Shown here piece after piece: positions 30,300-39,050 of a stretch of 64,000 nucleotides of DNA. A model generated the notes under the pieces. The model was not told the origin of the DNA and made no database searches. It was given only the letters and a program-made list of their open reading frames with translations. The DNA comes from Acidovorax sp. MR-S7. Its GTDB lineage: Bacteria; Pseudomonadota; Gammaproteobacteria; Burkholderiales; Burkholderiaceae_C. The stretch covers positions 244,702-308,701 of the forward strand of contig NZ_DF238950.1 of NCBI RefSeq assembly GCF_000400995.2, in the 5' to 3' direction. Every line of letters begins with the position of its first letter. Position 1 is the stretch's first letter. Made by a program: the position numbers and the translations under genes.

Positions 30300-30370
30300 C
30301 CGGGCGCCCCCTTATGGGGCACGGGAAATCACGCTATCGGCGCGATAGCCGCACAGGCAATTCGGCTAGA

Positions 30371-30589
30371 TCAGCTTGACCTCTGGCCCATGACGATGAG
30401 TTTGCGCGCCAAGTAGTGGGCTTCCGGCGCAGGCTTCCATGGCGGCCGTGCAACGGAGGAGCGTGGCAAAGAACTCGAAGAGCTGCTTGCAGTTGAGCTT
30501 CCTGCGGAACACTGGCAGGCCCTTACGATCCTGGCCGTGTAGGTGGAAGGTATGTTTGCCCAGGTCGAGACCAACGTCACTGTGTCCAT
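30371..30589 (-). pseudogene. remnant of an IS110-family transposase N-terminus
   Basis: The minus strand encodes pieces of the DEDD transposase N-terminus in shifting frames: MDTVTLV, then in another frame LDLGKHTFHLHGQDRKGLPV, FRRKLNCKQLFEFFATLLRC and MEACAG, then in the first frame AHYLARKLIVMGQ. A frameshift after MDTVTLV and an extra base near MEACAG break the reading, and only about 75 codons remain. The rest of the transposase, including the catalytic C-terminus, is gone. It lies between ftsZ and lpxC and splits a usual gene pair. Confidence 0.75.
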
Positions 30590-30604
30590 GATGGCCTCCA
30601 CTGC

Positions 30605-30690
30605 AGGAACAACACCCTGGCAGCTTGCGCTACCAGGGTGAGCGGAGACAAAGATGGTGTGCTTCGCCCCCCTCTGAAAGGGGTGACCAT
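30605..30690 (-). ncRNA. possible remnant of the IS110 left-end RNA region
   Basis: Upstream of the transposase remnant, on its strand, is CACCCTGGTAGC-GCAA-GCTGCCAGGGTG (30640-30613): a 12-bp stem with one G-U pair and a GCAA tetraloop. The pair becomes a C-A mismatch on the other strand, so the structure favours RNA from the transposase strand. A second hairpin CCCCT-N5-AGGGG lies near 30667-30682. In IS110 elements this non-coding end encodes the bridge RNA; identity here is inferred from position. Confidence 0.35.
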
Positions 30691-30691
30691 C

Positions 30692-30729
30692 TCACTAAAG
30701 CCGGCCGCGCCCAGGAAGGCGCGGCCGGC
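30692..30729 (-). terminator. ftsZ terminator
   Basis: Perfect 12-bp stem GCCGGCCGCGCC/GGCGCGGCCGGC with a 6-base loop, followed on the minus strand by TTTAGTGAG, 20 bases after the ftsZ stop. The T run is short but the stem is very strong. It closes the dcw cluster. Confidence 0.7.
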
Positions 30730-30749
30730 AGGTGCACGACAGAAGAGGC

Positions 30750-31976
30750 TCAGTCGGCCTGCTTGCGCAGGAAGGCCGGGATCTCCAGGTCGTCCATGCC
30801 GCCCGAGGACAGCGCGTCCACGCGCGCCGCGGCCTGGGTACGGTTGGTGCGCCACACGCTGGGCACGGCCATGTTGCCGTAGTCGGCCTGGGCCGCCGTG
30901 CCGCCCAGCACGCCGCCGGCCACGGCGGCGCCGGCCATGGGCATCTGGTAGGCCACGTTGTCCGTGCCGGTGCGCAGGCTGCCCTGCACCACCTGCATGG
31001 GCTGGCGGCGGGCGTTGGCGCGCGACAGGCCGGTGGCCACGACGGTCACGCGGATCTCGTCGCCCAGCGTGTCGTCGTAGGCGGCGCCGAAGATGACGTG
31101 CGCATCGGGCGAGGCATAGGCGTTGATGGTGTTCATCGCCAGGCGCGATTCGGCCAGCTTCAAGCTGCCCTTGCTGGCCGTGACCAGCACCAGCACGCCC
31201 TTGGCGCCCGACAGATCGATGCCCTCCAGCAGCGGGCAGGCGATGGCCTGCTCGGCGGCGATGCGCGCACGGTCAGGGCCGCTGGCCGTGGCCGTGCCCA
31301 TCATGGCCTTGCCGGGCTCGCCCATGACGGTGCGCACGTCCTCGAAGTCGACGTTCACCTGGCCGTATTCGTTGATGATCTCGGCGATGCCGCCCACGGC
31401 GTTCTTGAGCACGTCGTTGGCGTGCGCGAAGGCTTCTTCCTGGGTGATGTCGTCGCCCAGCACCTCGAGCAGCTTCTCGTTGAGCACGACGATCAGCGAG
31501 TCGACGTTGGCCTCCAGCTCGGTCAGGCCCTCGTCGGCGTTCTTCATGCGGCGGCCGCCTTCCCAGTCGAACGGCTTGGTGACCACGCCCACGGTGAGGA
31601 TGCCCATCTCCTTGGCCACGCGCGCGATCACGGGCGCGGCGCCGGTGCCCGTGCCGCCGCCCATGCCGGCCGTGATGAACAGCATGTGCGCGCCGGCGAT
31701 GGCCTGGCGGATGTCTTCCTGCGCGGCCTCTGCGGCTTCGCGGCCCTTGTCGGGCTTGCTGCCGGCGCCCAGGCCGTTGCTGCCCAGCTGGATGGTGCGG
31801 TGCGCTGGGCTGCGTGCGAGTGCCTGGGAGTCGGTGTTGGCGCAGACGAATTCCACGCCCTGCACGCTGCGCGCGATCATGTGCGCGACCGCATTGCCGC
31901 CGCCGCCGCCGACACCGATCACCTTGATCTGCGTGCCCTGGTTGAACTCTTCGGACTCGATCATTTCGATGGTCAT
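30750..31976 (-). CDS. ftsZ: cell division protein FtsZ
   Basis: Tubulin-like GTPase that forms the cytokinetic ring. The 408-residue protein has KVIGVGGGGGNAVAHM, CANTDSQAL, the tubulin signature GMGGGTGTGAAPVIA, NEKLLEVLGDDIT and NVDFEDVRTVMGEPG. A variable linker precedes the C-terminal tail DDLEIPAFLRKQAD that binds FtsA and ZipA. The start is MTIEMIESEE at 31976; longer readings run into the ftsA-ftsZ spacer. That spacer is 159 bases, the largest inside the cluster, and could hold an ftsZ promoter. Confidence 0.98.
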   Translation of the reverse strand: MTIEMIESEEFNQGTQIKVIGVGGGGGNAVAHMIARSVQGVEFVCANTDSQALARSPAHRTIQLGSNGLGAGSKPDKGREAAEAAQEDIRQAIAGAHMLFITAGMGGGTGTGAAPVIARVAKEMGILTVGVVTKPFDWEGGRRMKNADEGLTELEANVDSLIVVLNEKLLEVLGDDITQEEAFAHANDVLKNAVGGIAEIINEYGQVNVDFEDVRTVMGEPGKAMMGTATASGPDRARIAAEQAIACPLLEGIDLSGAKGVLVLVTASKGSLKLAESRLAMNTINAYASPDAHVIFGAAYDDTLGDEIRVTVVATGLSRANARRQPMQVVQGSLRTGTDNVAYQMPMAGAAVAGGVLGGTAAQADYGNMAVPSVWRTNRTQAAARVDALSSGGMDDLEIPAFLRKQAD

Positions 31977-32135
31977 GTTGGTGCTCCTGAAACTTGCGTT
32001 GTGATGTGCGAATAGGGGTTGTGTGCTTGCTTGTGGCGGGTGGTCCCGTCGGGCGGCGGCGCGGTACTTCGCCATCGCCCTCTCTTGCGGCGGGGCGGGC
32101 CCGCACGGGCCAGCCAGAGCTGTGTGGCGGCCATG

Positions 32136-33365
32136 TCAGAAGTTCCCCACGATGAAGTCCTTGATGCGGCCGAACGCGGTCTTCACCGAGCCGCTCTTGG
32201 CCGCCACCTTGAAGCCGCGCAGCCGCGCCAGGCGCGCCTCTTCGAGCAGGCCCATGACGGTGGCCGCGCGCGGCTGGGCGATCATGTCGGCCAGCGCGCT
32301 CGAATACTTGGGAATGCCGCGGCGCACGGGCTTGAGGAAGATGTCCTCGCCCAGCTCCACCATGCCCGGCATGACAGCGCTGCCGCCCGTGAGCACGATG
32401 CCTGACGACAGCACTTCCTCGTAGCCCGACTCGCGCACGACCTGCTGCACGAGCGAGAAGATCTCTTCCACGCGCGGCTCGATCACGCCGGCCAGCGCCT
32501 GCTTGCTCAGCATGCGCGGGCTGCGGTCGCCCAGGCCCGGCACCTCCACCTGCGCCTCGGGGTCGGCCAGGAGCTGCTTGGCATAGCCGCTCTCGACCTT
32601 GATGTCCTCGGCGTCCTTGGTGGGCGTGCGCAGCGCCATGGCGATGTCGCTGGTGATGAGGTCGCCCGCGATCGGGATCACGGCCGTGTGGCGGATCGCG
32701 CCGCCGGTGAAGATGGCCACGTCGGTCGTGCCCGCGCCGATGTCCACCACGGCCACGCCCAGCTCGCGCTCGTCGTCGGTCAGCACGGCCTGGCTGCTGG
32801 CCAGGGGGTTGAGCATGAGCTGCTCGACCTCCAGCCCGCAGCGGCGCACGCACTTGATGATGTTCTCGGCCGCGCTCTGCGCGCCGGTGACGATGTGGAT
32901 CTTGGCCTCCAGGCGGATGCCGCTCATGCCGATGGGCTCCTTCACGTCCTGCCCGTCGATCACGAACTCCTGCGGCTCCACGAGCAGCAGGCGCTGGTCG
33001 CTGGAGATGTTGATGGCCTTGGCCGTCTCCACCACGCGCGCCACGTCGGCCTGGGTGACTTCCTTGTCCTTCACGGCCACCATGCCGCTCGAATTGAGGC
33101 CGCGGATGTGGCTGCCGGTGATGCCGGTGTAGACGCGCTGGATCTTGCAGTCGGCCATCAGTTCGGCCTCCTTCAGCGCCTGCTGGATGCTCTGCACCGT
33201 GGCGTCGATGTTCACGACCACGCCGCGCTTGAGGCCGTTGCTCGGGGCCACGCCCAGGCCGGCGAGCTTGAGCTCGCCGCCCGGCATCACCTCAGCCACC
33301 ACGGCCATGACCTTGGCGGTGCCGATGTCCAACCCCACGACTACGTCTTTGTATTCTCTTGCCAT
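32136..33365 (-). CDS. ftsA: cell division protein FtsA
   Basis: Actin-like ATPase that anchors FtsZ to the membrane and recruits later division proteins. The 409-residue protein has the actin-fold motifs VVGLDIGTAKVMAVVAEV, NSSGMVAVKDKEVTQADV, VVDIGAGTTDVAIFTGGAI and SSGIVLTGGSAVMPGM. It ends with the amphipathic membrane-targeting helix GRIKDFIVGNF. It starts 9 bases after ftsQ. Confidence 0.98.
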   Translation of the reverse strand: MAREYKDVVVGLDIGTAKVMAVVAEVMPGGELKLAGLGVAPSNGLKRGVVVNIDATVQSIQQALKEAELMADCKIQRVYTGITGSHIRGLNSSGMVAVKDKEVTQADVARVVETAKAINISSDQRLLLVEPQEFVIDGQDVKEPIGMSGIRLEAKIHIVTGAQSAAENIIKCVRRCGLEVEQLMLNPLASSQAVLTDDERELGVAVVDIGAGTTDVAIFTGGAIRHTAVIPIAGDLITSDIAMALRTPTKDAEDIKVESGYAKQLLADPEAQVEVPGLGDRSPRMLSKQALAGVIEPRVEEIFSLVQQVVRESGYEEVLSSGIVLTGGSAVMPGMVELGEDIFLKPVRRGIPKYSSALADMIAQPRAATVMGLLEEARLARLRGFKVAAKSGSVKTAFGRIKDFIVGNF

Positions 33366-33374
33366 CTTTGAGTC

Positions 33375-34217
33375 CTACCCCCGGTGGTTGTTCTGTGCGG
33401 GCCTGGCGGGTGCCTTGGGCTTGGCCGCCGGCTTGGGCGCGGGCGCATCGCCGCTCACGGTGGTCACGCCGCGCAGCCGCAGCGCGTAGCCGCTGGCGTG
33501 CCGCAGGTCCGCATATTCCAGGGCGTCCACGCGCCGCCCCTGCTGCTGCGCCACGCGCGGCAGGGTGTTCACGAGCCGGCGCACGCGCTCCATCAGCGCG
33601 GCCTCGTCGCCGCCGCCCAGCTCCAGCACCGCGCCGCTGTCCAGCGTGGCGCGCCAGCCGCCCTGGCCGGTGCGCTCCAGCGTGTCGATGTCCGATTGCA
33701 GGGGCGCAAGCACAGGCGCCAGGCGCTGGTACACGCGCAGCATCTCGGCCGAGCGCTCGGGCACGCCCACCAGGCGCGGCAGGTTGTCCTGCTCCAGGTC
33801 GTCGCTGCCGGCCTCGAACACCTCGCCATGGCTGTTGACCAGCGTGGCGCTGCCCTCCGCGCCCCAGTAGGCGACCGCGTCGTGCTCCTGCAGCTGCACG
33901 CGCAAACCGCTCGGGAACTCGCGGTGCACGTAGGCGCGCCGCACCCAGGGCACCTGCTCGAACGCGCGGCGCGCAGCCTCCAGGTCCAGCGTGAAGAAGT
34001 TGCCCACGAGCTGCGGCGCCACGTTGGCGCGCAGGGCCACGGCGCTGGTGTGCACCAGCTCGCCCTCCACGGCGATGCGGCCGATCGCGAAGGCCGGATG
34101 CCGCAACAGCCAGCCGCCGCCCGCCGCCAGCACACCCACGACCGCGCCCATGAACAGGACCGTGGCGGTCAGGTTCATGAGCTTGACGTCGAGCGGTGCG
34201 GGCAGCGCGGTGGCCAT
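33375..34217 (-). CDS. ftsQ: cell division protein FtsQ
   Basis: Bitopic division protein linking early and late divisome parts through FtsB and FtsL. The 280-residue protein has a short cytoplasmic tail, one membrane helix (about residues 16-38), a POTRA domain beginning FAIGRIAVEGELVHTS, and the FtsQ domain with WVRRAYVHREFPSGLRVQLQ, AYWG and DLRHASGYALRLRG. It ends in an Ala/Pro/Lys-rich tail. Confidence 0.96.
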   Translation of the reverse strand: MATALPAPLDVKLMNLTATVLFMGAVVGVLAAGGGWLLRHPAFAIGRIAVEGELVHTSAVALRANVAPQLVGNFFTLDLEAARRAFEQVPWVRRAYVHREFPSGLRVQLQEHDAVAYWGAEGSATLVNSHGEVFEAGSDDLEQDNLPRLVGVPERSAEMLRVYQRLAPVLAPLQSDIDTLERTGQGGWRATLDSGAVLELGGGDEAALMERVRRLVNTLPRVAQQQGRRVDALEYADLRHASGYALRLRGVTTVSGDAPAPKPAAKPKAPARPAQNNHRG

Positions 34218-34226
34218 GCTGGGCTC

Positions 34227-35198
34227 CTAGCTCCGTCCCTGCAGCGCGTCCAGCGACGCGCCCGCGAGGATGCGCAGGCACAGGTCCTCGTAGCTGATGC
34301 CGGCCGCGCGCGCCGACATGGGCACGAGCGAGTGGCCGGTCATGCCCGGCGAGGTGTTGATCTCCAGCAGGAAGGGCTTGCGGTCGCCGGCGCGGATCAT
34401 GATGTCCGCGCGCGCCCAGCCGCGGCAGCCCAGCGTGCGGAAGGCCGCGACGACGATGCGCTGGATCTCGCGCTCCTCGTCCTCGGGCAGGCCGCTCGGG
34501 CAGTGGTACTGCGTGACGTCGGTGAAGTACTTGTTCTGGTAGTCGTAGTTGCCCTCGGGCGCGACGATGCGGATCACGGGCAGCGCCGTGGCGCCGGCGC
34601 CCTGCCCCAGCACGGGGCAGGTGGTTTCGTCGCCTTCGATGAACTGCTCGCACAGCACCTCGGGGTCGTGCTGCGCGGCGAGGCGGTAGGCCTGCTCGCA
34701 CTGGCCGAGCGAGGTCACCTTGGTCAGGCCGATGGTGGAGCCCTCGCGCGAGGGCTTGACGATCATCGGCGAGCCCAGCTCCCGGAACGCCTGCGCCGTC
34801 TCGGCGCTGCCGGCGACCAGGCGCCAGTCCGGCGTGGACAGGCCCTCGAAGCGCCAGATGCGCTTGGTCATGATCTTGTCCATGGCGATGCTTGAGGCCA
34901 TGACGCCCGGGCCCGTGTAGGGAATGCCCAGCAGCTCCAGCGCGCCCTGCACCGTGCCGTCCTCGCCATGGCGGCCGTGCAACGCGATGAAGCAACGCGC
35001 GTAGCCGTGGGTCTTGAGTTCGGACAGGTCGGCGTGCGCGGGGTCGAACGCATGCGCATCCACGCCGCGCGCGCGCAGCGCCTGGAGCACGCCGCCGCCG
35101 GACATCAGGGACACCTCGCGCTCGGCGGACGAGCCGCCCATGAGCACGGCCACCTTGCCCAGTGCACGCACGTCGATCTTTGAATCAAATTGGCTCAT
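34227..35198 (-). CDS. ddl: D-alanine--D-alanine ligase
   Basis: ATP-grasp ligase making the D-Ala-D-Ala dipeptide used by MurF. The 323-residue protein has [59 protein letters not shown] and the metal-binding ARADIMIR and [15 protein letters not shown]. It overlaps murC by 4 bases (ATGA). Confidence 0.98.
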   Translation of the reverse strand: MSQFDSKIDVRALGKVAVLMGGSSAEREVSLMSGGGVLQALRARGVDAHAFDPAHADLSELKTHGYARCFIALHGRHGEDGTVQGALELLGIPYTGPGVMASSIAMDKIMTKRIWRFEGLSTPDWRLVAGSAETAQAFRELGSPMIVKPSREGSTIGLTKVTSLGQCEQAYRLAAQHDPEVLCEQFIEGDETTCPVLGQGAGATALPVIRIVAPEGNYDYQNKYFTDVTQYHCPSGLPEDEEREIQRIVVAAFRTLGCRGWARADIMIRAGDRKPFLLEINTSPGMTGHSLVPMSARAAGISYEDLCLRILAGASLDALQGRS

Positions 35199-36628
35199 AA
35201 CGCCCGTCCTTCAAGCGCAGGAAGCTCATTTTTTCGAAGCAACTCCACCACCTTGGCGGGCACCGCGCCGATGGAGCCCGCGCCCATGCAGAGCACCACG
35301 TCGCCGCCCTGCGCGAGCGCGGCAATGCGCTGGGGCAGGTCGGCCACCTTGTCGATGAACACCGGCTCCACCGCGCCCGCCACGCGCAACGCGCGCGCCA
35401 GCGAACGGCCGTCGGCCGCGACGATGGGCGCCTCGCCCGCCGCATAGACCTCGGTGAGCAGCACGGCGTCGGCGTTGCCCAGCACCTTCACGAAGTCCTC
35501 GAAGCAGTCGCGCGTGCGGCTGTAGCGGTGCGGCTGGAAGGCCAGCACCAGCCTGCGGCCGGGGAATGCGCCGCGCGCGGCGGCCAGCGTGGCGGCCATC
35601 TCGACCGGGTGGTGGCCGTAGTCCTCGATCAGCGTGAAGCGCCCTCCGCCCTGAGCGGGCAGGTCGCCATGGCCCTGGAAACGCCGGCCCACGCCGGTGA
35701 AGGTGGCCAGCGCCCGCAGCAGCGCGTCGTCGGGCACGTTGAGCTCCACCGCCACCGCAATGGCAGCCAGCGCGTTGAGCACGTTGTGTTCGCCCGCGAG
35801 GTTGAGCTTCACCTGCAGGTCGGGCAGCGTGACGCCGTTGCGCCGCTGCACGGTGAAGTGCATCTGCGTGCCCACGGCGCGCACGTCGATGGCGCGCACC
35901 TCGGCGTCGTCCGTGAGGCCGTAGCGCGTGACCGGGCAGGTCACGCTCGGCAGGATGTCGCGGATCGCCGGACTGTCCACGCACAGGATGGCCGTGCCGT
36001 AGAACGGCATGCGGTGCAGGAAGTCGACGAACGCCTGCTTGAGCCGGCCGAAGTCGTGGCCGTAGGTCTCCATGTGGTCGGCGTCGATGTTGGTCACGAC
36101 GGCCATCACGGGCAGCAGGTTGAGGAAGGAGGCGTCGGACTCGTCGGCCTCCACCACGATGTACTCGCCCTGGCCCAGCTTGGCGTTGGTACCCGCGCTG
36201 TTGAGGCGCCCGCCGATCACGAAGGTCGGGTCCAGCCCCGCCTCGGCCAGCACGCAGGCGACGAGGCTGGTCGTAGTCGTCTTGCCGTGCGCGCCCGCGA
36301 TGGCGATGCCGCGGCGCAGGCGCATCAGCTCGGCGAGCATGATGGCGCGCGGCACCACGGGGATCTTCTTCTCGCGTGCGGCCAGCACCTCGGGGTTGTC
36401 CGCCTGCACCGCCGTGGAGGTGACCACCGCATCGGCGCCCTCGATGTTCGCCGCCGCGTGGCCCACGTGCGTGGCCACGCCCAGCGACTGCAGGCGGCGC
36501 AGCGTGGCACTGTCGGAAAGATCCGAGCCCGAAATCTGGTAGCCCAGGTTGTGCAGCACCTCGGCGATGCCGCACATGCCCGCGCCGCCCAGGCCGACGA
36601 AATGGATGTGGCGAATCGCGTGCTTCAT
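35195..36628 (-). CDS. murC: UDP-N-acetylmuramate--L-alanine ligase
   Basis: Adds L-Ala to UDP-MurNAc. The 477-residue protein has [18 protein letters not shown], the P-loop [50 protein letters not shown] and [13 protein letters not shown]. The last 20 or so residues ([13 protein letters not shown]) come from a half copy of the palindromic repeat. It overlaps murG and ddl by 4 bases each. Confidence 0.98.
   Translation of the reverse strand: MKHAIRHIHFVGLGGAGMCGIAEVLHNLGYQISGSDLSDSATLRRLQSLGVATHVGHAAANIEGADAVVTSTAVQADNPEVLAAREKKIPVVPRAIMLAELMRLRRGIAIAGAHGKTTTTSLVACVLAEAGLDPTFVIGGRLNSAGTNAKLGQGEYIVVEADESDASFLNLLPVMAVVTNIDADHMETYGHDFGRLKQAFVDFLHRMPFYGTAILCVDSPAIRDILPSVTCPVTRYGLTDDAEVRAIDVRAVGTQMHFTVQRRNGVTLPDLQVKLNLAGEHNVLNALAAIAVAVELNVPDDALLRALATFTGVGRRFQGHGDLPAQGGGRFTLIEDYGHHPVEMAATLAAARGAFPGRRLVLAFQPHRYSRTRDCFEDFVKVLGNADAVLLTEVYAAGEAPIVAADGRSLARALRVAGAVEPVFIDKVADLPQRIAALAQGGDVVLCMGAGSIGAVPAKVVELLRKNELPALEGRAL
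35203..35240. repeat. half copy of palindromic repeat family 1 at the murC 3' end
   Basis: On the minus strand TTCGAAAAAATGAGCTTCCT followed by GCGCTTGAAGG, equal to the left half of the repeat. It encodes the MurC C-terminus. Confidence 0.5.
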
Positions 36629-37776
36629 GCGGCCAGCTCCTCGCAGGCGGTCGCCACCTCGCGGGTGGCGTTGGTCTTTTGCATCTTTTTGGCCTCCAGC
36701 GCTTTGTGGACAAGCGCAGGGCGCTCCGTAGTCGATAGCAAATCGGCGAGCCAGCGCGGCGTGAGGTCGGACTGCTGCACGAGCCAGCCCGCGCCTGCGT
36801 CGACGAGGAAGCGCGCGTTGGCGGTCTGGTGGTCGTCCACCGCATGCGGGAAGGGCACGAACACGGCCGCCGCGCCCACGGCGGCAATCTCGGTGACGGT
36901 GCTGGCGCCCGCGCGGCAGACGATCAGGTCGGCGTCGGCATAGGCCGTGGCCGTGTCGTCGATGAACGGCGTGCACTCGGCCTGCACGCCCGCGGCTTCA
37001 TAGTTCGCGCGCAATGCGTCGATCTGCGTGGCGCCGCTCTGGTGCGTGACGGTGGGCCGCTGCCCCTCGGGGATCAGCGCGAGCGCCTGCGGCACGATCT
37101 CGTTGAGCGCGCGCGCGCCCAGGCTCCCGCCCACGACGAGCAGCCTGAGCGGCCCCGTGCGGCCCGCGAAGCGCTCGGCGGGGCCGGCCTTCTGCGTGAA
37201 CGCCGCGCGTAGCGGGTTGCCCACCCATTGGCCCTTCTTGAACACGCCGGGGAAGGCCGTGAAGATGCGGTCGGCCACGCCCGCGAGCACCTTGTTGGCC
37301 ATGCCGGCCACGGAGTTCTGCTCGTGCAGCACCAGCGGCTTGCCGGCCAGCACGGCCATCATGCCGCCGGGGAAGGTGACGTAGCCACCCAGGCCCACGA
37401 CCACGTCGGGCCGCACGCGCCGCACCACGGCCAGGGCCTGCCAGAACGCGCGCAGCAGCTTGAGCGGCAGCAGCGCCAGCGTGACGAGGCCCTTGCCGCG
37501 CACGCCGGAGAAGTCGATGGTCTCCAGGGCGAAGCCATGCGGGGGCACGATGCGCGACTCCATGCTGCCCGGCGTGCCCAGCCAGTGCACGCGCCAGCCG
37601 CGCGCGCGCAGCTCCTCGGCCACGGCCAGGCCAGGGAAAATGTGGCCGCCGGTGCCGCCGGCCATGATGAGGGCGGTCAGAACTGGAGCCCCCACGCTCG
37701 GCACTGGCGTGTCCTCGCTGCCCCCCAAGGGGGCCTTCGCACCTTCGGGCGGCCGTGCGGCGCTCATGTGCGTCAT
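36625..37776 (-). CDS. murG: UDP-GlcNAc:lipid I N-acetylglucosaminyltransferase
   Basis: Makes lipid II on the inner face of the membrane. The 383-residue protein has [64 protein letters not shown] and [18 protein letters not shown] [13 protein letters not shown]. The family N-terminus begins near residue 34. The first 33 residues ([20 protein letters not shown] and following) are encoded by a GC-rich dispersed element. A later ATG (MAGGTGG) lies too far into the fold, so the extension or a non-ATG start near [10 protein letters not shown] is possible. The C-terminus ([20 protein letters not shown]) comes from a palindromic repeat. Confidence 0.95.
   Translation of the reverse strand: MTHMSAARPPEGAKAPLGGSEDTPVPSVGAPVLTALIMAGGTGGHIFPGLAVAEELRARGWRVHWLGTPGSMESRIVPPHGFALETIDFSGVRGKGLVTLALLPLKLLRAFWQALAVVRRVRPDVVVGLGGYVTFPGGMMAVLAGKPLVLHEQNSVAGMANKVLAGVADRIFTAFPGVFKKGQWVGNPLRAAFTQKAGPAERFAGRTGPLRLLVVGGSLGARALNEIVPQALALIPEGQRPTVTHQSGATQIDALRANYEAAGVQAECTPFIDDTATAYADADLIVCRAGASTVTEIAAVGAAAVFVPFPHAVDDHQTANARFLVDAGAGWLVQQSDLTPRWLADLLSTTERPALVHKALEAKKMQKTNATREVATACEELAA
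36675..36742. repeat. palindromic repeat family 1 inside the murG 3' end
   Basis: CTTTTTGGCCTCCAGCGCTTT, GTGGA, CAAGCGCAGGGCGCTCC, then TCGATAGCAAA. It is read in frame as the MurG C-terminal tail. Confidence 0.75.
37686..37756. repeat. GC-rich dispersed element, family 2, at the murG 5' end
   Basis: GCCCCCACGCTCGGCACTGG, then CGCTGCCCCCCAAGGGGGCC and CTTCGGGCGGCC. It shares CCCCCACGCTC and the CGCTGCCCC hairpin with 11878-11948 and encodes most of the N-terminal extension of MurG. Confidence 0.5.
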
Positions 37777-39050
37777 GCGCGGCCTCCCCGCATCAGCAGC
37801 TTGTTCTCATAGTCCACGCGCAGAACGACCGCGATGGCGACAAGATTCATGAGGATGGCCGAGCCGCCGAAGCTCATGAGCGGCAGGGTCAGCCCCTTGG
37901 TGGGCAGCGCGCCCAGGTTCACGCCCATGTTGATGAACGCCTGGAAGCCGATCCAGATCGCCACGCCTTGCGCCACGAGCCCCGAGAACACGCGGTCGAG
38001 CGCGATGGCCTGGCGGCCGATGTGCATGATGCGCCGCGTCATCCAGAGGAAGGCCACGATGAGCGTGAGCACGCCCACCAGGCCGAACTCCTCGCCGATC
38101 ACGGCCAGCAGGAAGTCGGTGTGCGCCTCGGGCAGCCAGTGGAGCTTCTCCACGCTGCCGCCCAGCCCCACGCCGAAGATCTCGCCGCGGCCAATGGCGA
38201 TCAGTGCGTGCGAGAGCTGGTAGCCCTTGCCCAGCGCGTGCTTCTCGCTCCACGGGTCGAGGTAGGCGAAGATGCGCTCGCGCCGCCAGTCCGAGAACCA
38301 GACCATGGCCGCGAACGCCATCACCAGGATGAACGCGATCAGGAAGAACATGCGCGCGTTCACGCCGCCCAGGAACAGGATGCCCATGGCGATCACGGCG
38401 ATCACCATGAACGCCCCCATGTCGGGCTCGGCCAGCAGCAGCGCGCCCACCACGGCCACGGCGGCGGCCATGGGCAGCACGGCGCGGAAGAACCGCTCCT
38501 TGACCTCCATCTTGCGCACCATGTAGTCCGAGGCGTAGACCAGCACGGCGAACTTGGCCAGCTCGGACGGCTGGAAGTTCATGATGCCCAGCGACAGCCA
38601 GCGCCGCGCGCCGTTGACCACCGTGCCCACGTGCGGGATCAGCACCGCGATGAGCAGCACGATCGAGGCCACGAACAGCCACGGCGCCATGCGCTCCCAG
38701 GTGTTCATGGAGATCTGGAACGCGATGAGCGCGCCCACGAAGCCCACGCCGATCGCCAGCACGTGGCGCACGAGGAAGTGCGTGGGCGCGATCTTGCCGA
38801 AGCGCGGGTTGTCCGGCATGGCGATCGAGGCCGAATACACCATGACCACGCTGAACGCGAGCAGCAGCACCACCACCCAGCACAGCGCCTGGTCGAAGCC
38901 CAGCACGCGCGCGGGCGTGGCGGTGGTGCGGCGGTATTCGGTGCCACCCACGCGCACGGGCAGCACGTCGGCGGTCTTGGCGGGCAGCGCGCCCAGCCAG
39001 CCGAGCAGGCGCTGCCAGGCATTGGTGCGCGGCGCTGCTGCGGCGGTCAT
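37773..39050 (-). CDS. ftsW: septal peptidoglycan polymerase FtsW
   Basis: SEDS glycosyltransferase that works with FtsI at the septum. The 425-residue protein has about ten membrane helices, a cytoplasmic N-terminus of about 45 residues, and the SEDS signatures [68 protein letters not shown] and [14 protein letters not shown]. It overlaps murD by 4 bases and murG by 4 bases. Confidence 0.97.
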   Translation of the reverse strand: MTAAAAPRTNAWQRLLGWLGALPAKTADVLPVRVGGTEYRRTTATPARVLGFDQALCWVVVLLLAFSVVMVYSASIAMPDNPRFGKIAPTHFLVRHVLAIGVGFVGALIAFQISMNTWERMAPWLFVASIVLLIAVLIPHVGTVVNGARRWLSLGIMNFQPSELAKFAVLVYASDYMVRKMEVKERFFRAVLPMAAAVAVVGALLLAEPDMGAFMVIAVIAMGILFLGGVNARMFFLIAFILVMAFAAMVWFSDWRRERIFAYLDPWSEKHALGKGYQLSHALIAIGRGEIFGVGLGGSVEKLHWLPEAHTDFLLAVIGEEFGLVGVLTLIVAFLWMTRRIMHIGRQAIALDRVFSGLVAQGVAIWIGFQAFINMGVNLGALPTKGLTLPLMSFGGSAILMNLVAIAVVLRVDYENKLLMRGGRA

